NCBI GenBank assembly: GCA_910587735.1
Contig: CAJUNT010000047.1
Span: forward strand, 1 to 12,710
Direction of reading: 5' to 3'
Origin: an uncultured Clostridia bacterium
GTDB taxonomy: Bacteria; Bacillota; Clostridia; Lachnospirales; Anaerotignaceae
DNA: 12,710 nt
In this document: positions 1 to 6,566 of the stretch, piece by piece
Layout: every line of letters begins with the position of its first letter
Position numbering within the stretch: position 1 is the stretch's first letter
Notes under the pieces: generated by a model
What the model saw: the letters and a program-made list of their open reading frames with translations, nothing else
Told to the model about the DNA's origin: nothing
The model's database searches: none
Made by a program: the position numbers and the translations under genes

Positions 1-221
1 GCAGTAATAATGTATTAGAATCTTTCAACAAAACTTTTAAGGCTTGGTACAAAACAAAAAAAGGATTTCATAGTTTTGATTCTGCTGTGGATATGATTTC
101 AAATTTTTTGTTTTATTATAATTTTATCCACAGTCATTCTTCTTTATCAGACCAAGCACCTGCTCGTGTTGCAGGTGTTCCATATTCTCAGGAACAAGCG
201 AATCATTGGTTTTTGTTTTAA
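1..221 (+). CDS. C-terminal fragment of a DDE transposase (IS6/IS240-like)
   Basis: The reading frame is open from base 3 to a TAA at 219-221; the 5' part lies outside the window. About 72 residues are visible. They start with an NNVLE motif, whose Glu (codon 18-20) would be the last acid of the DDE catalytic triad. A FNKTFKAWYKTKKGF stretch follows, then YNFIHSHSSL and a PARVAGV ending. This N-x-x-x-E, YNF-x-x-x-HSSL, P-A-x-x-AG pattern is the usual end of rve/DDE_Tnp_IS240-type transposases, as in the clostridial and archaeal IS6-related group. The enzyme would cut and join IS ends. Strand and frame are certain; the exact IS family is inferred from the C-terminus alone. Confidence 0.75.
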   Translation, partial: SNNVLESFNKTFKAWYKTKKGFHSFDSAVDMISNFLFYYNFIHSHSSLSDQAPARVAGVPYSQEQANHWFLF

Positions 222-322
222 AAAAATTTTTCAGATATTAGCTTTTATTTGTATGCTTTTTTTTGACTGTATTTTTAAAAGTCTTTTCTGTATTTTTATT
301 TTCATGTTAAGTTAACAGAACC
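1..322 (+). mobile_element. Right end of an insertion sequence (IS6-like)
   Basis: About 100 bp after the transposase stop the sequence reads TTAAGTTAACAGAACC, ending at 322. IS6-family terminal repeats begin GGTTCTGTTGC, so a right end should finish GCAACAGAACC, and the last nine bases match. This puts the IS boundary four bases past the stop codon of the leftward lipoprotein gene. The left terminal repeat and target duplication are outside the window, so the boundary is provisional. Confidence 0.45.
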
Positions 323-326
323 ATTA

Positions 327-587
327 TCATTGCAATTGTTTATAACAGTCACTGCAAACAAATACTTCTAAATCTAAAGCGTTTGTATAATGTTTTGACG
401 AATCTTTTGAACCGCATAACATACAAGTATTGCTGCAATTTTTACAAACATGACATGTTGTACCATTTGATGTTTTATAAGCGACAGAAGGACTTCTTCC
501 GCACCAATCACAAGATTCATTCACTTCTTTGCTACACCCAACACATATTAACAAAATAAAAAATAGTGCTAAAATATGCTTTTTCAT
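327..587 (-). CDS. Small lipoprotein with paired CxxC (zinc-ribbon-like) motifs
   Basis: An 86-residue protein with a Lys-rich start (MKKH), a hydrophobic stretch over residues 5-17 and a lipobox-like LICVGC that would make Cys18 the lipidated residue; the -3 position is Cys, which is unusual. The exported part has CxxC pairs at 26/29, 45/48, 55/58 and 78/81, plus Cys51, giving enough ligands for two zinc ribbons or for redox-active thiols. The start is supported by a GGGGGAAAGG-type ribosome binding site. Its stop codon lies about four bases from the inferred IS end, so the tail may have been altered by the insertion. I do not recognise a named family. An outward-facing metal or thiol role is inference from the cysteine pattern. 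Confidence 0.7.
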   Translation of the reverse strand: MKKHILALFFILLICVGCSKEVNESCDWCGRSPSVAYKTSNGTTCHVCKNCSNTCMLCGSKDSSKHYTNALDLEVFVCSDCYKQLQ

Positions 588-723
588 AGTTTCCTTTCCC
601 CCTTTTTATATAAATTTTGTTGTCATTTTTTTAATTATAAAATTTATAAAATATCTTTCTATTTTGTATAATAAATTTAAAAATATATGGGTATTATAAA
701 TATAAAATAACTAAAAAAATCAT

Positions 724-761
724 ATGTCAGTTCGTAAAGTATAACACTTTACGAATGACAT
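724..761. repeat. Long palindrome (site 1) downstream of the orphan recombinase gene
   Basis: Arms TTCGTAAAGT (731-740) and ACTTTACGAA (746-755) surround the spacer ATAAC, and the symmetry extends through ATGTCA (724-729) and TGACAT (756-761). On the minus strand a run of seven T follows a few bases after the stem, so it could terminate the recombinase transcript. The same arms and spacer recur inverted at 2139-2163 on the other side of the gene, with one compensated base pair. That pattern also fits a pair of tyrosine-recombinase core sites. Confidence 0.6.
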
Positions 762-829
762 ACAAATAAAGCGTTATTTCTTTGGCTTTACAAAATATTG
801 CGACGATAATTTTGACGGCTATTAAAATT

Positions 830-1960
830 TTAAGAAACATATAATTCATTTATCTGTTTTCGTTTTGTTTCTATGGAAGGATGAACATACAAAGAAAGCG
901 TAATATTAACACTGGAATGTCCCAATATTTCGCTCAGACTTTTGATATCAAAATTGGCATTTACCCATTTTGTAGCAAATGTATGACGAATAATATGAAA
1001 TCTTACTTTTCTAATATGACAACGACATAATGCAGAAGAAAATCTTTTTTGTACTGTTCTCACATCAATCGGTTTTTTATTATCAGAAGAAAATAAAAAA
1101 TCATCATTTTTCTTTTCATGAGCAACTATAAATTTTTGTAGTTTTGATAATATCATGGAAGGCAAAGGAATTTTTCTAACAGAATTTTGTGTTTTGGGAA
1201 TATCAATTATTACTTTCGTTTTTTGCTGACCATATTCATTTTTTATTCTTTGTACTGTTTTTTGTATCTTCAAAATACCATTTTCAAAATCAATATCACT
1301 GCATTGTAATGCACAGACTTCTCCAATGCGAATACCAGTAAAAAGGCATAAATCAAACAGCAGAGAAAAATAATCATTTTTACTACTACAATCATTTTGT
1401 ATCATTTTAATTTCTTTATCTGTCAATATTTCTATTCCTTTTTTATTTATTTTAGGCAATGCTAAAAGAGCAGCAGAATTGTAAATACCATATATTTTTT
1501 CTGCATATTTAAAAGCAGATTTCAATATACTTACAATATTCTGAACTGTTTTTGTAGATAATCCTCCTTTTCTATCTACTCTCCCATTTTTTATTTTTTC
1601 AATCACATATTGATTTAAAAATTCTGTAGTTATCATAAAAACAGGCATTTGTGCCATAATAGGAAAAATGTGATTCTTTATTATGTTAATGTAAGTGTTA
1701 AGAGTAGATTGTTTTACATTAATGCAGATACTTTTTATCCATTCTGAAATCATTTCTTTTATTGTGAGACGCAACTTTACATTGCTTTTTTGTTTTAGCT
1801 GCATATTTTTAGCAAGCAGTAACTTTTGTTTACATTCTCCATATGTTTTAGAATAAACAGATTTATATTTTGCTTTACCATTTTTATCGAAACCAGATTG
1901 ATATCTACCTTCCCAACGACCGTCATTTCTCTTATAAATGTTTTCACCCTTTTTTGACAT
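830..1960 (-). CDS. Orphan site-specific tyrosine recombinase/integrase
   Basis: A 376-residue, full-length tyrosine recombinase. The N-terminus (residues 1-50, GENIYKRNDGRWEGRY) is the beta-sheet arm-binding type common in Lachnospiraceae integrases. A SAM-like core-binding domain spans about 65-160 and the catalytic domain about 175-370. The catalytic set is visible: Arg211 (TGIRIGE), Lys256 (IPKTQNS), His322 and Arg325 (FHIIRHTFAT), His348 (LGHSS) and nucleophile Tyr358 (LYVHP). It should cut and rejoin DNA at short inverted-arm sites. An AGAGGG ribosome binding site precedes the ATG. No xis, rep or mob gene accompanies it; it sits alone between two matching palindromes in opposite orientation, which could be its own targets. 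It is only distantly similar to the integrase at 5098-6201. Confidence 0.93.
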   Translation of the reverse strand: MSKKGENIYKRNDGRWEGRYQSGFDKNGKAKYKSVYSKTYGECKQKLLLAKNMQLKQKSNVKLRLTIKEMISEWIKSICINVKQSTLNTYINIIKNHIFPIMAQMPVFMITTEFLNQYVIEKIKNGRVDRKGGLSTKTVQNIVSILKSAFKYAEKIYGIYNSAALLALPKINKKGIEILTDKEIKMIQNDCSSKNDYFSLLFDLCLFTGIRIGEVCALQCSDIDFENGILKIQKTVQRIKNEYGQQKTKVIIDIPKTQNSVRKIPLPSMILSKLQKFIVAHEKKNDDFLFSSDNKKPIDVRTVQKRFSSALCRCHIRKVRFHIIRHTFATKWVNANFDIKSLSEILGHSSVNITLSLYVHPSIETKRKQINELYVS

Positions 1961-2037
1961 AGTATTTTCAACCCTCTCATAGCTTGACCATAAATTTGAC
2001 TGTTTTAAAAAATTGATTGGTAATTTATGTGCTTATT

Positions 2038-2067
2038 TTTATAGCATTTTAACAAATTTTTACTCAA
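2038..2067 (-). promoter_or_regulatory. Likely promoter of the orphan recombinase gene
   Basis: On the minus strand TTGAGT (2062-2067) and TATAAA (2038-2043) are 18 bp apart, about 75 bp upstream of the recombinase start. This promoter lies inside the interval bounded by the two palindromes, so an inversion between them would flip promoter and gene together. Confidence 0.4.
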
Positions 2068-2132
2068 TTTATGTCGATTTTAGGGATATTTTCATTGACA
2101 ACAGAGTAAAAAAATGTTATTTTATAAACAAT

Positions 2133-2169
2133 AAAGGGTTCGCAAAGTGTTATACTTTGCGAACCCTTT
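2133..2169. repeat. Long palindrome (site 2) upstream of the orphan recombinase gene
   Basis: Arms TTCGCAAAGT (2139-2148) and ACTTTGCGAA (2154-2163) flank GTTAT, the reverse complement of the ATAAC spacer at site 1. Symmetry extends through AAAGGG (2133-2138) and CCCTTT (2164-2169), and T5 follows on the plus strand. As a terminator it would act mainly rightward, yet nothing upstream is transcribed in that direction. A recombination-site role is therefore at least as plausible. Confidence 0.6.
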
Positions 2170-2299
2170 TTCTATAAATAATTTGGTTTTTCTGATGAAA
2201 TCAAAAAATTTTTTAATATTTTTTTCAAGCCCATAAAATAAATTGGAAGTAATTAGAAATACTGAAAATCTGTATACAATTACGGTTCTATACCAACTG

Positions 2300-2395
2300 C
2301 AAGCAGGGGAAAGGGATATCCCTTTCCACGCTTGTTGGTGTTCCCCCAAACCCCAAATGCAAATTTTTTTGAAATTTGCAAAACGCCTTCGGCGT
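2300..2395. other. Conserved palindrome-rich block (candidate oriT/single-strand origin or structured RNA)
   Basis: Three consecutive dyads are present. CAAGC (2300-2304) pairs with GCTTG (2330-2334) around a perfect 20-bp palindrome at 2308-2327. GCAAATTT (2359-2366) pairs with AAATTTGC (2372-2379). ACGCC (2383-2387) pairs with GGCGT (2391-2395). The block is the most GC-rich part of an otherwise AT-rich stretch, and copy 2 keeps the same stems while the last loop changes from TTC to TTT. No reading frame here looks real. Stretches with several hairpins near rep/mob genes are often nicking or priming sites, but nothing here proves that. Confidence 0.5.
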
Positions 2396-2689
2396 GGCTT
2401 TTCCTTTTTTGGAATATCATTTTTATTGTACTATATATAAATTTTACTATTGAAAATAAAATCATTTTTGATAAAATTTTTAAGTAAAAAATTCCTTACT
2501 AGTAGCTTAAAATAGAAAATTTCTTTGTTCCTTTTTTATGTATTATCAATAAGAATTACTATTAAAAAATAAAACTATTTTCATATAAATTTTGCAAAAA
2601 AAATCTTTCTCAATAGCTAAAAAGAAAAATTTTTTCCACTTTTTTTTGCTATTAAGAAAGAAAATTATTGATAAAACAATACTATCCCC

Positions 2690-2750
2690 TATATATATAA
2701 TATATATATACATACATTATATATACCCCCTATAATTTATAAAATAATAT
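2690..2750. other. Alternating AT tract, possible DNA-unwinding element
   Basis: An almost pure ATATAT/TATATA run, conserved in copy 2 at about 11725-11785. Together with the iterons downstream of repA it could be the melting region of a replication origin. The flanking stretch from 2400 to 2690 is AT-rich and conserved between copies, but I see no gene in it. Confidence 0.3.
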
Positions 2751-2775
2751 GAATACCTTTATTTGTTTTCAGAGC

Positions 2776-2868
2776 GTTGTAGATACAACACTTCTGAAGG
2801 CTGTTTTTATTTTATTGACTTTATATACTTCTGTTTATACTTATTTCTAAAAACGTTGTACATACAAC
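2776..2868. repeat. Twin 14-bp palindromes GTTGTANATACAAC
   Basis: GTTGTAGATACAAC (2776-2789) and GTTGTACATACAAC (2855-2868) lie 79 bp apart, start to start, and both recur in copy 2 at 11820-11833 and 11899-11912. Near-perfect dyads at fixed spacing suggest binding sites for a dimeric protein, such as the MobC-like RHH protein or a partition or regulatory protein. The partner is unknown. Confidence 0.45.
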
Positions 2869-2950
2869 ATTTTTGGACGCCAGTAATATACATCTGTTTC
2901 AAATCACTGCTTTTTGTGTTTAAAAAGGCAATTCCTCTTGTCAACTAAAA

Positions 2951-2975
2951 AACAGAAACGTGTCACGTTTCTGTT
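2951..2975 (-). terminator. Rho-independent terminator of the leftward rep/small-ORF transcript
   Basis: AACAGAAACGTG and CACGTTTCTGTT form a perfect 12-bp dyad about one base apart. On the minus strand the stem runs into six T and lies about 20 bp after the stop codon of the 77-residue protein. The same hairpin follows the second copy of that gene. Confidence 0.75.
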
Positions 2976-2996
2976 TTCAGTAAACAAGGAAAAACC

Positions 2997-3230
2997 CTAC
3001 CAGCGAAAGCTGGAATGTATCCCTTTTCTATCTAAATACTCTTGTCTAGCTTTTTCTTTTTCTTCTTCTGTTGGAGCAGTCTTATATTTTGTATACAAAT
3101 TTCGATTGACTATGCTGTAATATTTTTCCTTTAGCATTTTTACAATTTTTTCCTCATCATTATGATGTTCCAAAATATGGTATTTAATCAGTGATAGAAA
3201 TAAATCCTCACTAATTTGTACTTGTTTCAT
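2997..3230 (-). CDS. Conserved small acidic/basic protein of the element, function unknown
   Basis: 77 residues. The N-terminal half looks helical (SEDLFLSLIKYHIL, EEKIVKMLKEKY); a TKYKTAPTEEEKEKARQEYLD stretch and a terminal W follow. I recognise the pattern as one commonly carried by integrative elements of gut Clostridia next to repA, without a known function. AGAGGTG precedes the ATG. The copy at 12041-12274 differs at six residues, while many further base changes are silent, so the frame is under protein-level selection. A terminator follows directly. Lying downstream of repA across the iteron array, it may be expressed on the same leftward transcript. A replication or copy-control accessory role is inferred from position only. 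Confidence 0.8.
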   Translation of the reverse strand: MKQVQISEDLFLSLIKYHILEHHNDEEKIVKMLKEKYYSIVNRNLYTKYKTAPTEEEKEKARQEYLDRKGIHSSFRW

Positions 3231-3256
3231 ATTTTACACCTCTATTTTTTAATTTT

Positions 3257-3685
3257 GTGACGATATTTTGTCTGTTGAATTTTAAAATATCGTCACACTT
3301 TTTTCAAAATTTATATTCAAAAAATGCTGTAAAATCAAGGTTTTCTTACAATTTCATTTTATCTTTTTTAGTTCTGTGACGATATTGACGATATTTTTAT
3401 ATACCTGCTATTTTTTTAAATACCGTCACGCTATTCCCTTTTTATTTTCTAAATCAATCAGCACAAATCCTAGTAAAATCAAGCCTTTTCACACATTTAG
3501 ACCTATTTTTCAAGATGGTTGTGACGATATTTTTTATATTTTCCCTGCTGTCTAAAATACCGTCACATCGTCACACTTATCATTTTTTTACCATTCTTAT
3601 GTCTTAAAAACCTTGTAAATTCAATGTTTTTAGCTATTTGATATTTTTCTTTTTATGTGACGATATTCAAACAAAATATCGTCAC
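3257..3685. repeat. Iteron array of inverted GTGACGATATT pairs (candidate replication origin)
   Basis: Four inverted pairs are visible: 3257-3269 with 3284-3296; 3376-3395 (a tandem double copy) with about 3420-3429; 3521-3531 with 3558-3574 (again doubled, ACCGTCAC then ATCGTCAC); and 3657-3667 with 3675-3685. Between them a second motif, GTAAAATCAAGGTTTT, recurs at 3329, 3473 and 3615, always 42-48 bp before the next GTGACGATATT, giving a composite unit of about 142 bp. The array fills the 460 bp between repA and the small gene and is conserved in copy 2. Iterons beside a RepA-like ATPase fit an origin; transcript hairpins are an alternative reading. Confidence 0.7.
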
Positions 3686-3690
3686 ACTTT

Positions 3691-4806
3691 TTATTTTTTT
3701 ATCAATGTCAACTTGATTTGTCTGCCTGTTCTGTTTCGGTTTGTTTCATAGTAAATGCCAAATTCCTCAAGCAATCGCTCTGCGTTGACATTTAAGCGTC
3801 TTGTCAGAGCATTAGGTGATATTTCTTTTGGTAATAAACTTGCCAATTCTGAAGCAGTTCCAATCCAATCATATTTATTTTTTATTACCATTTCTCCAAC
3901 CATTTTTACGATTGGGTCAAGTGGTTCTTTGCACAACTCTGTTTCCATTTTGATAAATTTCCACAGACATTTTTCTCTGTCAAACTCCAAATAAATTTTC
4001 TGGTCTTGTTGGTCACGTCCAACAATGTCCAAAATTCCTTTATTGTCAATCCTCTTTGTTTTTTGAAGTATGAACGCTCCATCGGCGGCACCTAACAGAC
4101 CATTTGTACCAGAAATCATATCAAAGCAATCCTCTGACTGCAATTTTCTAGTATGATGAACAATTAGCATACAAACGTTATGTTTTTCACTAAACTGTTT
4201 CAACTTCATTACAATATCATAGTCGTTAGAGTAATTATATCTTTCACCATTGATTTCTCTTACCTTCTGCAAAGTATCAATCATAATCAACTTTGTGTCT
4301 GGATGTTCTTTCATAAAGTTAGTAAGTTGCTCCTCTAATCCCTCATTCAATGCTTTTGATTTTGTAGCAAAATGAAAATTTGGTGTGCTTTCCATTCCAA
4401 ACATTCTTGACAGTCTTTTTTGTATTCTGCTATAATCGTCCTCTAAGGCAAGATATAACACAGAACCTTGATTCACTTGATAATTCCACAAAGGTAAGCC
4501 CATACTTACATGATAGCCTAATTGTGCCATCAAAAATGACTTTCCAATTTTGGGAGCACCTACAAAAAGGTATGTACCATTATAAATTAGTTTATCAACA
4601 ACAGTAGTCTTTGGTGGATAAACTGTGTCATACAATTCTTCCATTGTAATCGTTTCCAACACCCCCTGTTCCAAATTTTTTAAATTTTCTGTGGCTTGTA
4701 AATTGCTTTTTTGTTGTTTTTCTGTTATACTTTTGTTAATCGTTTTGGATTGTTCCTTTTCTGTGCTACCAGATGTAATAGGAACAATCTTTTCTTTTTT
4801 ACTCAT
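3691..4806 (-). CDS. RepA-like hexameric helicase/AAA ATPase (AAA_25 type)
   Basis: 371 residues. A polar, Lys/Gln-rich N-terminus (1-50) leads to a RecA-fold ATPase: Walker A GAPKIGKS at 83-90, an acidic LEDD at 121-124, Walker B LIMID at 173-177 and a VHH sensor motif at 216-218. This order matches RepA/DnaB-like replicative helicases of plasmids such as RSF1010 and of integrative elements. The C-terminal 80 residues resemble a winged-helix/primase-accessory tail. It would unwind DNA at the element's origin, most simply at the iterons just downstream. Its ATG overlaps the mobC-like stop by four bases (ATGA), with a GGAGG site inside that gene, so translation is coupled. Confidence 0.85.
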   Translation of the reverse strand: MSKKEKIVPITSGSTEKEQSKTINKSITEKQQKSNLQATENLKNLEQGVLETITMEELYDTVYPPKTTVVDKLIYNGTYLFVGAPKIGKSFLMAQLGYHVSMGLPLWNYQVNQGSVLYLALEDDYSRIQKRLSRMFGMESTPNFHFATKSKALNEGLEEQLTNFMKEHPDTKLIMIDTLQKVREINGERYNYSNDYDIVMKLKQFSEKHNVCMLIVHHTRKLQSEDCFDMISGTNGLLGAADGAFILQKTKRIDNKGILDIVGRDQQDQKIYLEFDREKCLWKFIKMETELCKEPLDPIVKMVGEMVIKNKYDWIGTASELASLLPKEISPNALTRRLNVNAERLLEEFGIYYETNRNRTGRQIKLTLIKK

Positions 4807-5135
4807 TGGTTTTCCTCCTTCATTCCTTTTAAAATTTGACCTATAAATTGAATTGTCGACAGTGCTACATCATCAATTTCTCGCATAGTTGATAAATTTT
4901 TTAATTCCATACAAAGTTGTTCTATATGATTTTTTAGAGCTTTATACACTCTTGTATTACCTACTACAACAACATCTTTACAAAGCAATCTTTTGATAAT
5001 ATAGTCCTGTTTGGTTAAACCAGATAAAGCTACTAGATTATCTAACAATATTACTTCTTCCTTTGACATTCTAAATGAAACCGTTTTGTTTCGCCATCTA
5101 CCTTGCTTGTCCAAATTTCTCTCCAAGTTCCTCAC
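4803..5135 (-). CDS. MobC-like relaxosome protein (ribbon-helix-helix)
   Basis: 110 residues. A GRWRNKTVSFRMSKEE segment (12-27) has the beta strand and helix start of a ribbon-helix-helix domain; SGLTKQDYIIKRLL (38-51) follows, then VVVGNTRVYKAL, the typical block of MobC-type accessory proteins in Firmicutes elements. Such proteins bind oriT next to the nick and help a relaxase. No relaxase is visible in the window. The start chosen is GTG at 5135, 38 bp inside the integrase gene; its ribosome binding site is close and weak. A TTG seven codons later has GGAG at better spacing and is an alternative. It is coupled to repA downstream. Confidence 0.75.
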   Translation of the reverse strand: MRNLERNLDKQGRWRNKTVSFRMSKEEVILLDNLVALSGLTKQDYIIKRLLCKDVVVVGNTRVYKALKNHIEQLCMELKNLSTMREIDDVALSTIQFIGQILKGMKEENQ

Positions 5136-6201
5136 CTCTTTCTATATTTAATTTTTGTGCCATTTCTATTTGTTTGGTAGGAAATAAGTGAGCATACTGA
5201 TAGGTAATGTCAATACTTTCATGTCCTACTCTGTCAGCAATCGCAACTGCTGAAAACCCTAAATCTATTAAATGTGAAATATGACTGTGTCTTAAACTGT
5301 GCAATTTAATACGCTTTACACCTGCTGCTTTTGCTCCTCTATCCATTTCATGATGTAAATAAGATTTTGTAATTGGAAAAATTCTATCTGTAGATTTGCA
5401 ACAATAAAGTAGTTTTAAATAGTCTTTTATTTCTTCAATCAAGAAATCAGGCATTTGTATTGTTCGATTACTTTTTGCAGTCTTTGGTTCTGTAACAACA
5501 TCTTCTCCTTGAATTCTTTGATAAGACTTGTTAATCGTTACAACGCCTTTTTCAAAATCGAAATCGGCTGGTGTCAACGCAAGTAATTCGCCCAAGCGAA
5601 TACCACACCAGTAAAGCATTTCAAAAGCGTAAAATGACAATGGCTTATCCATAACCGCCTCTGAAAATTTCAAATACTCCTCCTTTGTCCAAAATTCAAT
5701 TTCTTTTGTTTGAGCCTTACCCATATTTCCAGCTTTTGCAGCAGGATTGGATTTCAACTCATAATATCGCACTGCATGATTGAATATTGCACTCAACTGA
5801 TTATGCACTGTTTTCAAATATGTTTCTGAATAGGCATTCCCCTTTTCATCTTTGTAAGCAAGCATTTTATTTTGCCATACAATTACATCAGCAGGACGGA
5901 TTTCATTCATTTTTTTGTTGCCAAAGACAGGAACTAACTTTGTTTGAATAATGTTTTCCTTAGTCAACCAAGTGTTTAGCTTTAGTCTTGCTTTCATATC
6001 CTTGCTATAAATTTCAACAAAACTTTTAAAACTCATATCAAGGTTTGTTTCTTGCTTTTGCTTGAATTCTCTTTCCCATTCCAATGCTTCTCTTTTGGTT
6101 TGAAATCCTCGCTTTGTTTTGCCTTTGTTCTTACCTTGCCAATCACGATAATAGAAAAACACAAACCATTTTCCAGTCTTTTTATCTTTGTAAGCCGACA
6201 T
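5098..6201 (-). CDS. int: Tyrosine integrase of the element (Tn916-Int-like)
   Basis: 367 residues and full length. The N-terminal arm-binding domain (about 3-50) has the KDKKTGKWFVFFYYRDWQGK pattern of AP2-like integrases; a SAM-like domain spans about 58-150. The catalytic residues are Arg202 (CGIRLGE), Lys240 or Lys243, His301 and Arg304 (HSLRHS), His327 (VGHES) and Tyr336 (YQYAHL). It integrates and excises the element by recombining attP with the chromosome. A strong AGGAGG precedes the ATG, which overlaps the excisionase-like gene by 20 bp, so both come from one promoter. The paired direct repeats at 7149-7169 and 7341-7360 are plausible arm sites for its N-terminal domain. Confidence 0.95.
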   Translation of the reverse strand: MSAYKDKKTGKWFVFFYYRDWQGKNKGKTKRGFQTKREALEWEREFKQKQETNLDMSFKSFVEIYSKDMKARLKLNTWLTKENIIQTKLVPVFGNKKMNEIRPADVIVWQNKMLAYKDEKGNAYSETYLKTVHNQLSAIFNHAVRYYELKSNPAAKAGNMGKAQTKEIEFWTKEEYLKFSEAVMDKPLSFYAFEMLYWCGIRLGELLALTPADFDFEKGVVTINKSYQRIQGEDVVTEPKTAKSNRTIQMPDFLIEEIKDYLKLLYCCKSTDRIFPITKSYLHHEMDRGAKAAGVKRIKLHSLRHSHISHLIDLGFSAVAIADRVGHESIDITYQYAHLFPTKQIEMAQKLNIERGEELGEKFGQAR

Positions 6202-6391
6202 AACTTTCCTCCTCTCTCAGTCCATAAATTTTTTCTTCAAAAAATTGTCTGCTAACCTTTCCAGAAATTGTAATAAAACCTCTGTTTTTTAATTCTTCAT
6301 TCAGTTTTCGTATGAGTTTATAAGCGTATGGCTTTGATACACTCAATTCTGTCGCAATTTCTTCTGCTTTTATAAATAAATTTTTATTCAT
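6182..6391 (-). CDS. Excisionase-like small HTH protein
   Basis: 69 residues from the ATG at 6391, which follows an AAAGGTGG ribosome binding site; an in-frame TTG nine bases earlier is less likely. Residues 8-35 (AEEIATELSVSKPYAYKLIRKL) form a winged-helix/MerR-like helix-turn-helix, followed by a GFITISGKVSRQFFEEKIYG wing. Proteins of this size and pattern sit immediately before the integrase in many clostridial elements and bend att DNA to favour excision. It overlaps int by 20 bp in the leftward operon. The excisionase role is assigned from size, fold and position; a regulatory role at the divergent promoter is also possible. Confidence 0.75.
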   Translation of the reverse strand: MNKNLFIKAEEIATELSVSKPYAYKLIRKLNEELKNRGFITISGKVSRQFFEEKIYGLREEESYVGLQR

Positions 6392-6421
6392 ATTTACCAA
6401 CCACCTTTTACTATTCGCTTA

Positions 6422-6495
6422 TTTGTTAAAACTTCTATATCTATTATATATTATCTTTTTTGTTAATGCAAGTATTTATTTCACATATTTGTTAA
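6422..6495. promoter_or_regulatory. Three TTTGTTAA direct repeats (operator candidates)
   Basis: Copies lie at 6422-6429, 6459-6466 and 6488-6495, that is, downstream of the leftward -10, between -10 and -35, and upstream of the -35. This layout would let the XRE repressor or the excisionase-like protein shut the integrase operon. The repeats are short in AT-rich DNA, so chance remains possible. Confidence 0.4.
6443..6471 (-). promoter_or_regulatory. Promoter of the xis-int-mobC-repA operon
   Basis: On the minus strand TTGCAT (6466-6471) and a perfect TATAAT (6443-6448) are 17 bp apart. The first gene starts 52 bp downstream. One copy of the TTTGTTAA repeat lies in its spacer, so it is a good target for the repressor. 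Confidence 0.65.
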
Positions 6496-6502
6496 TTTTT
6501 TA

Positions 6503-6531
6503 TTTACTATTTCCAAAATATCAGTTATAAT
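6503..6531 (+). promoter_or_regulatory. Promoter of the XRE repressor gene
   Basis: TTTACT (6503-6508) and TATAAT (6526-6531) are 17 bp apart, about 35 bp before the repressor start. It is divergent from the integrase operon promoter, forming a phage-like switch. Confidence 0.5.
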
Positions 6532-6566
6532 AAATATAAAAATATTTGTAAAAGGTGGTTAATTCT

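Larger units (their letters stand above)
2298..3665 (+). repeat. Long direct repeat, copy 1
   Basis: About 1.37 kb here recurs at 11335-12710 in the same orientation with high similarity. It includes a palindrome-rich block, an AT-rich stretch, twin GTTGTA palindromes, a terminator, a 77-codon gene and the iteron array. The offset is 9037 bp at the left and 9045 bp at the right; one contributor is a 9-bp tandem duplication in copy 2 near 11810. Strong similarity starts sharply at TGCAAGCAGGGG. Recombination between the copies would excise about 9 kb. Confidence 0.9.

Noticed and set aside
2122..2465. Overlapping short frames on both strands (starting MGEHQQAW, MEVIRNTENL, MILFSIVKF)
   Set aside because: They cross the hairpin block and the recombinase-site palindrome, lack ribosome binding sites and are not preserved as frames in copy 2.
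2763..2948. Open frame MFSERCRYNT..., conserved as a frame in copy 2 (11798-11992)
   Set aside because: The frame survives because the 9-bp indel is a multiple of three, but most base differences between copies change the amino acid, there is no ribosome binding site, and the frame runs over the twin palindromes. This is not coding conservation.
3240..3690. Possible CRISPR array, because of regularly repeated GTGACGATATT
   Set aside because: Repeats occur as inverted pairs of about 11-13 bp with conserved, not variable, intervening sequence, and no cas genes are present. Iterons explain it better.
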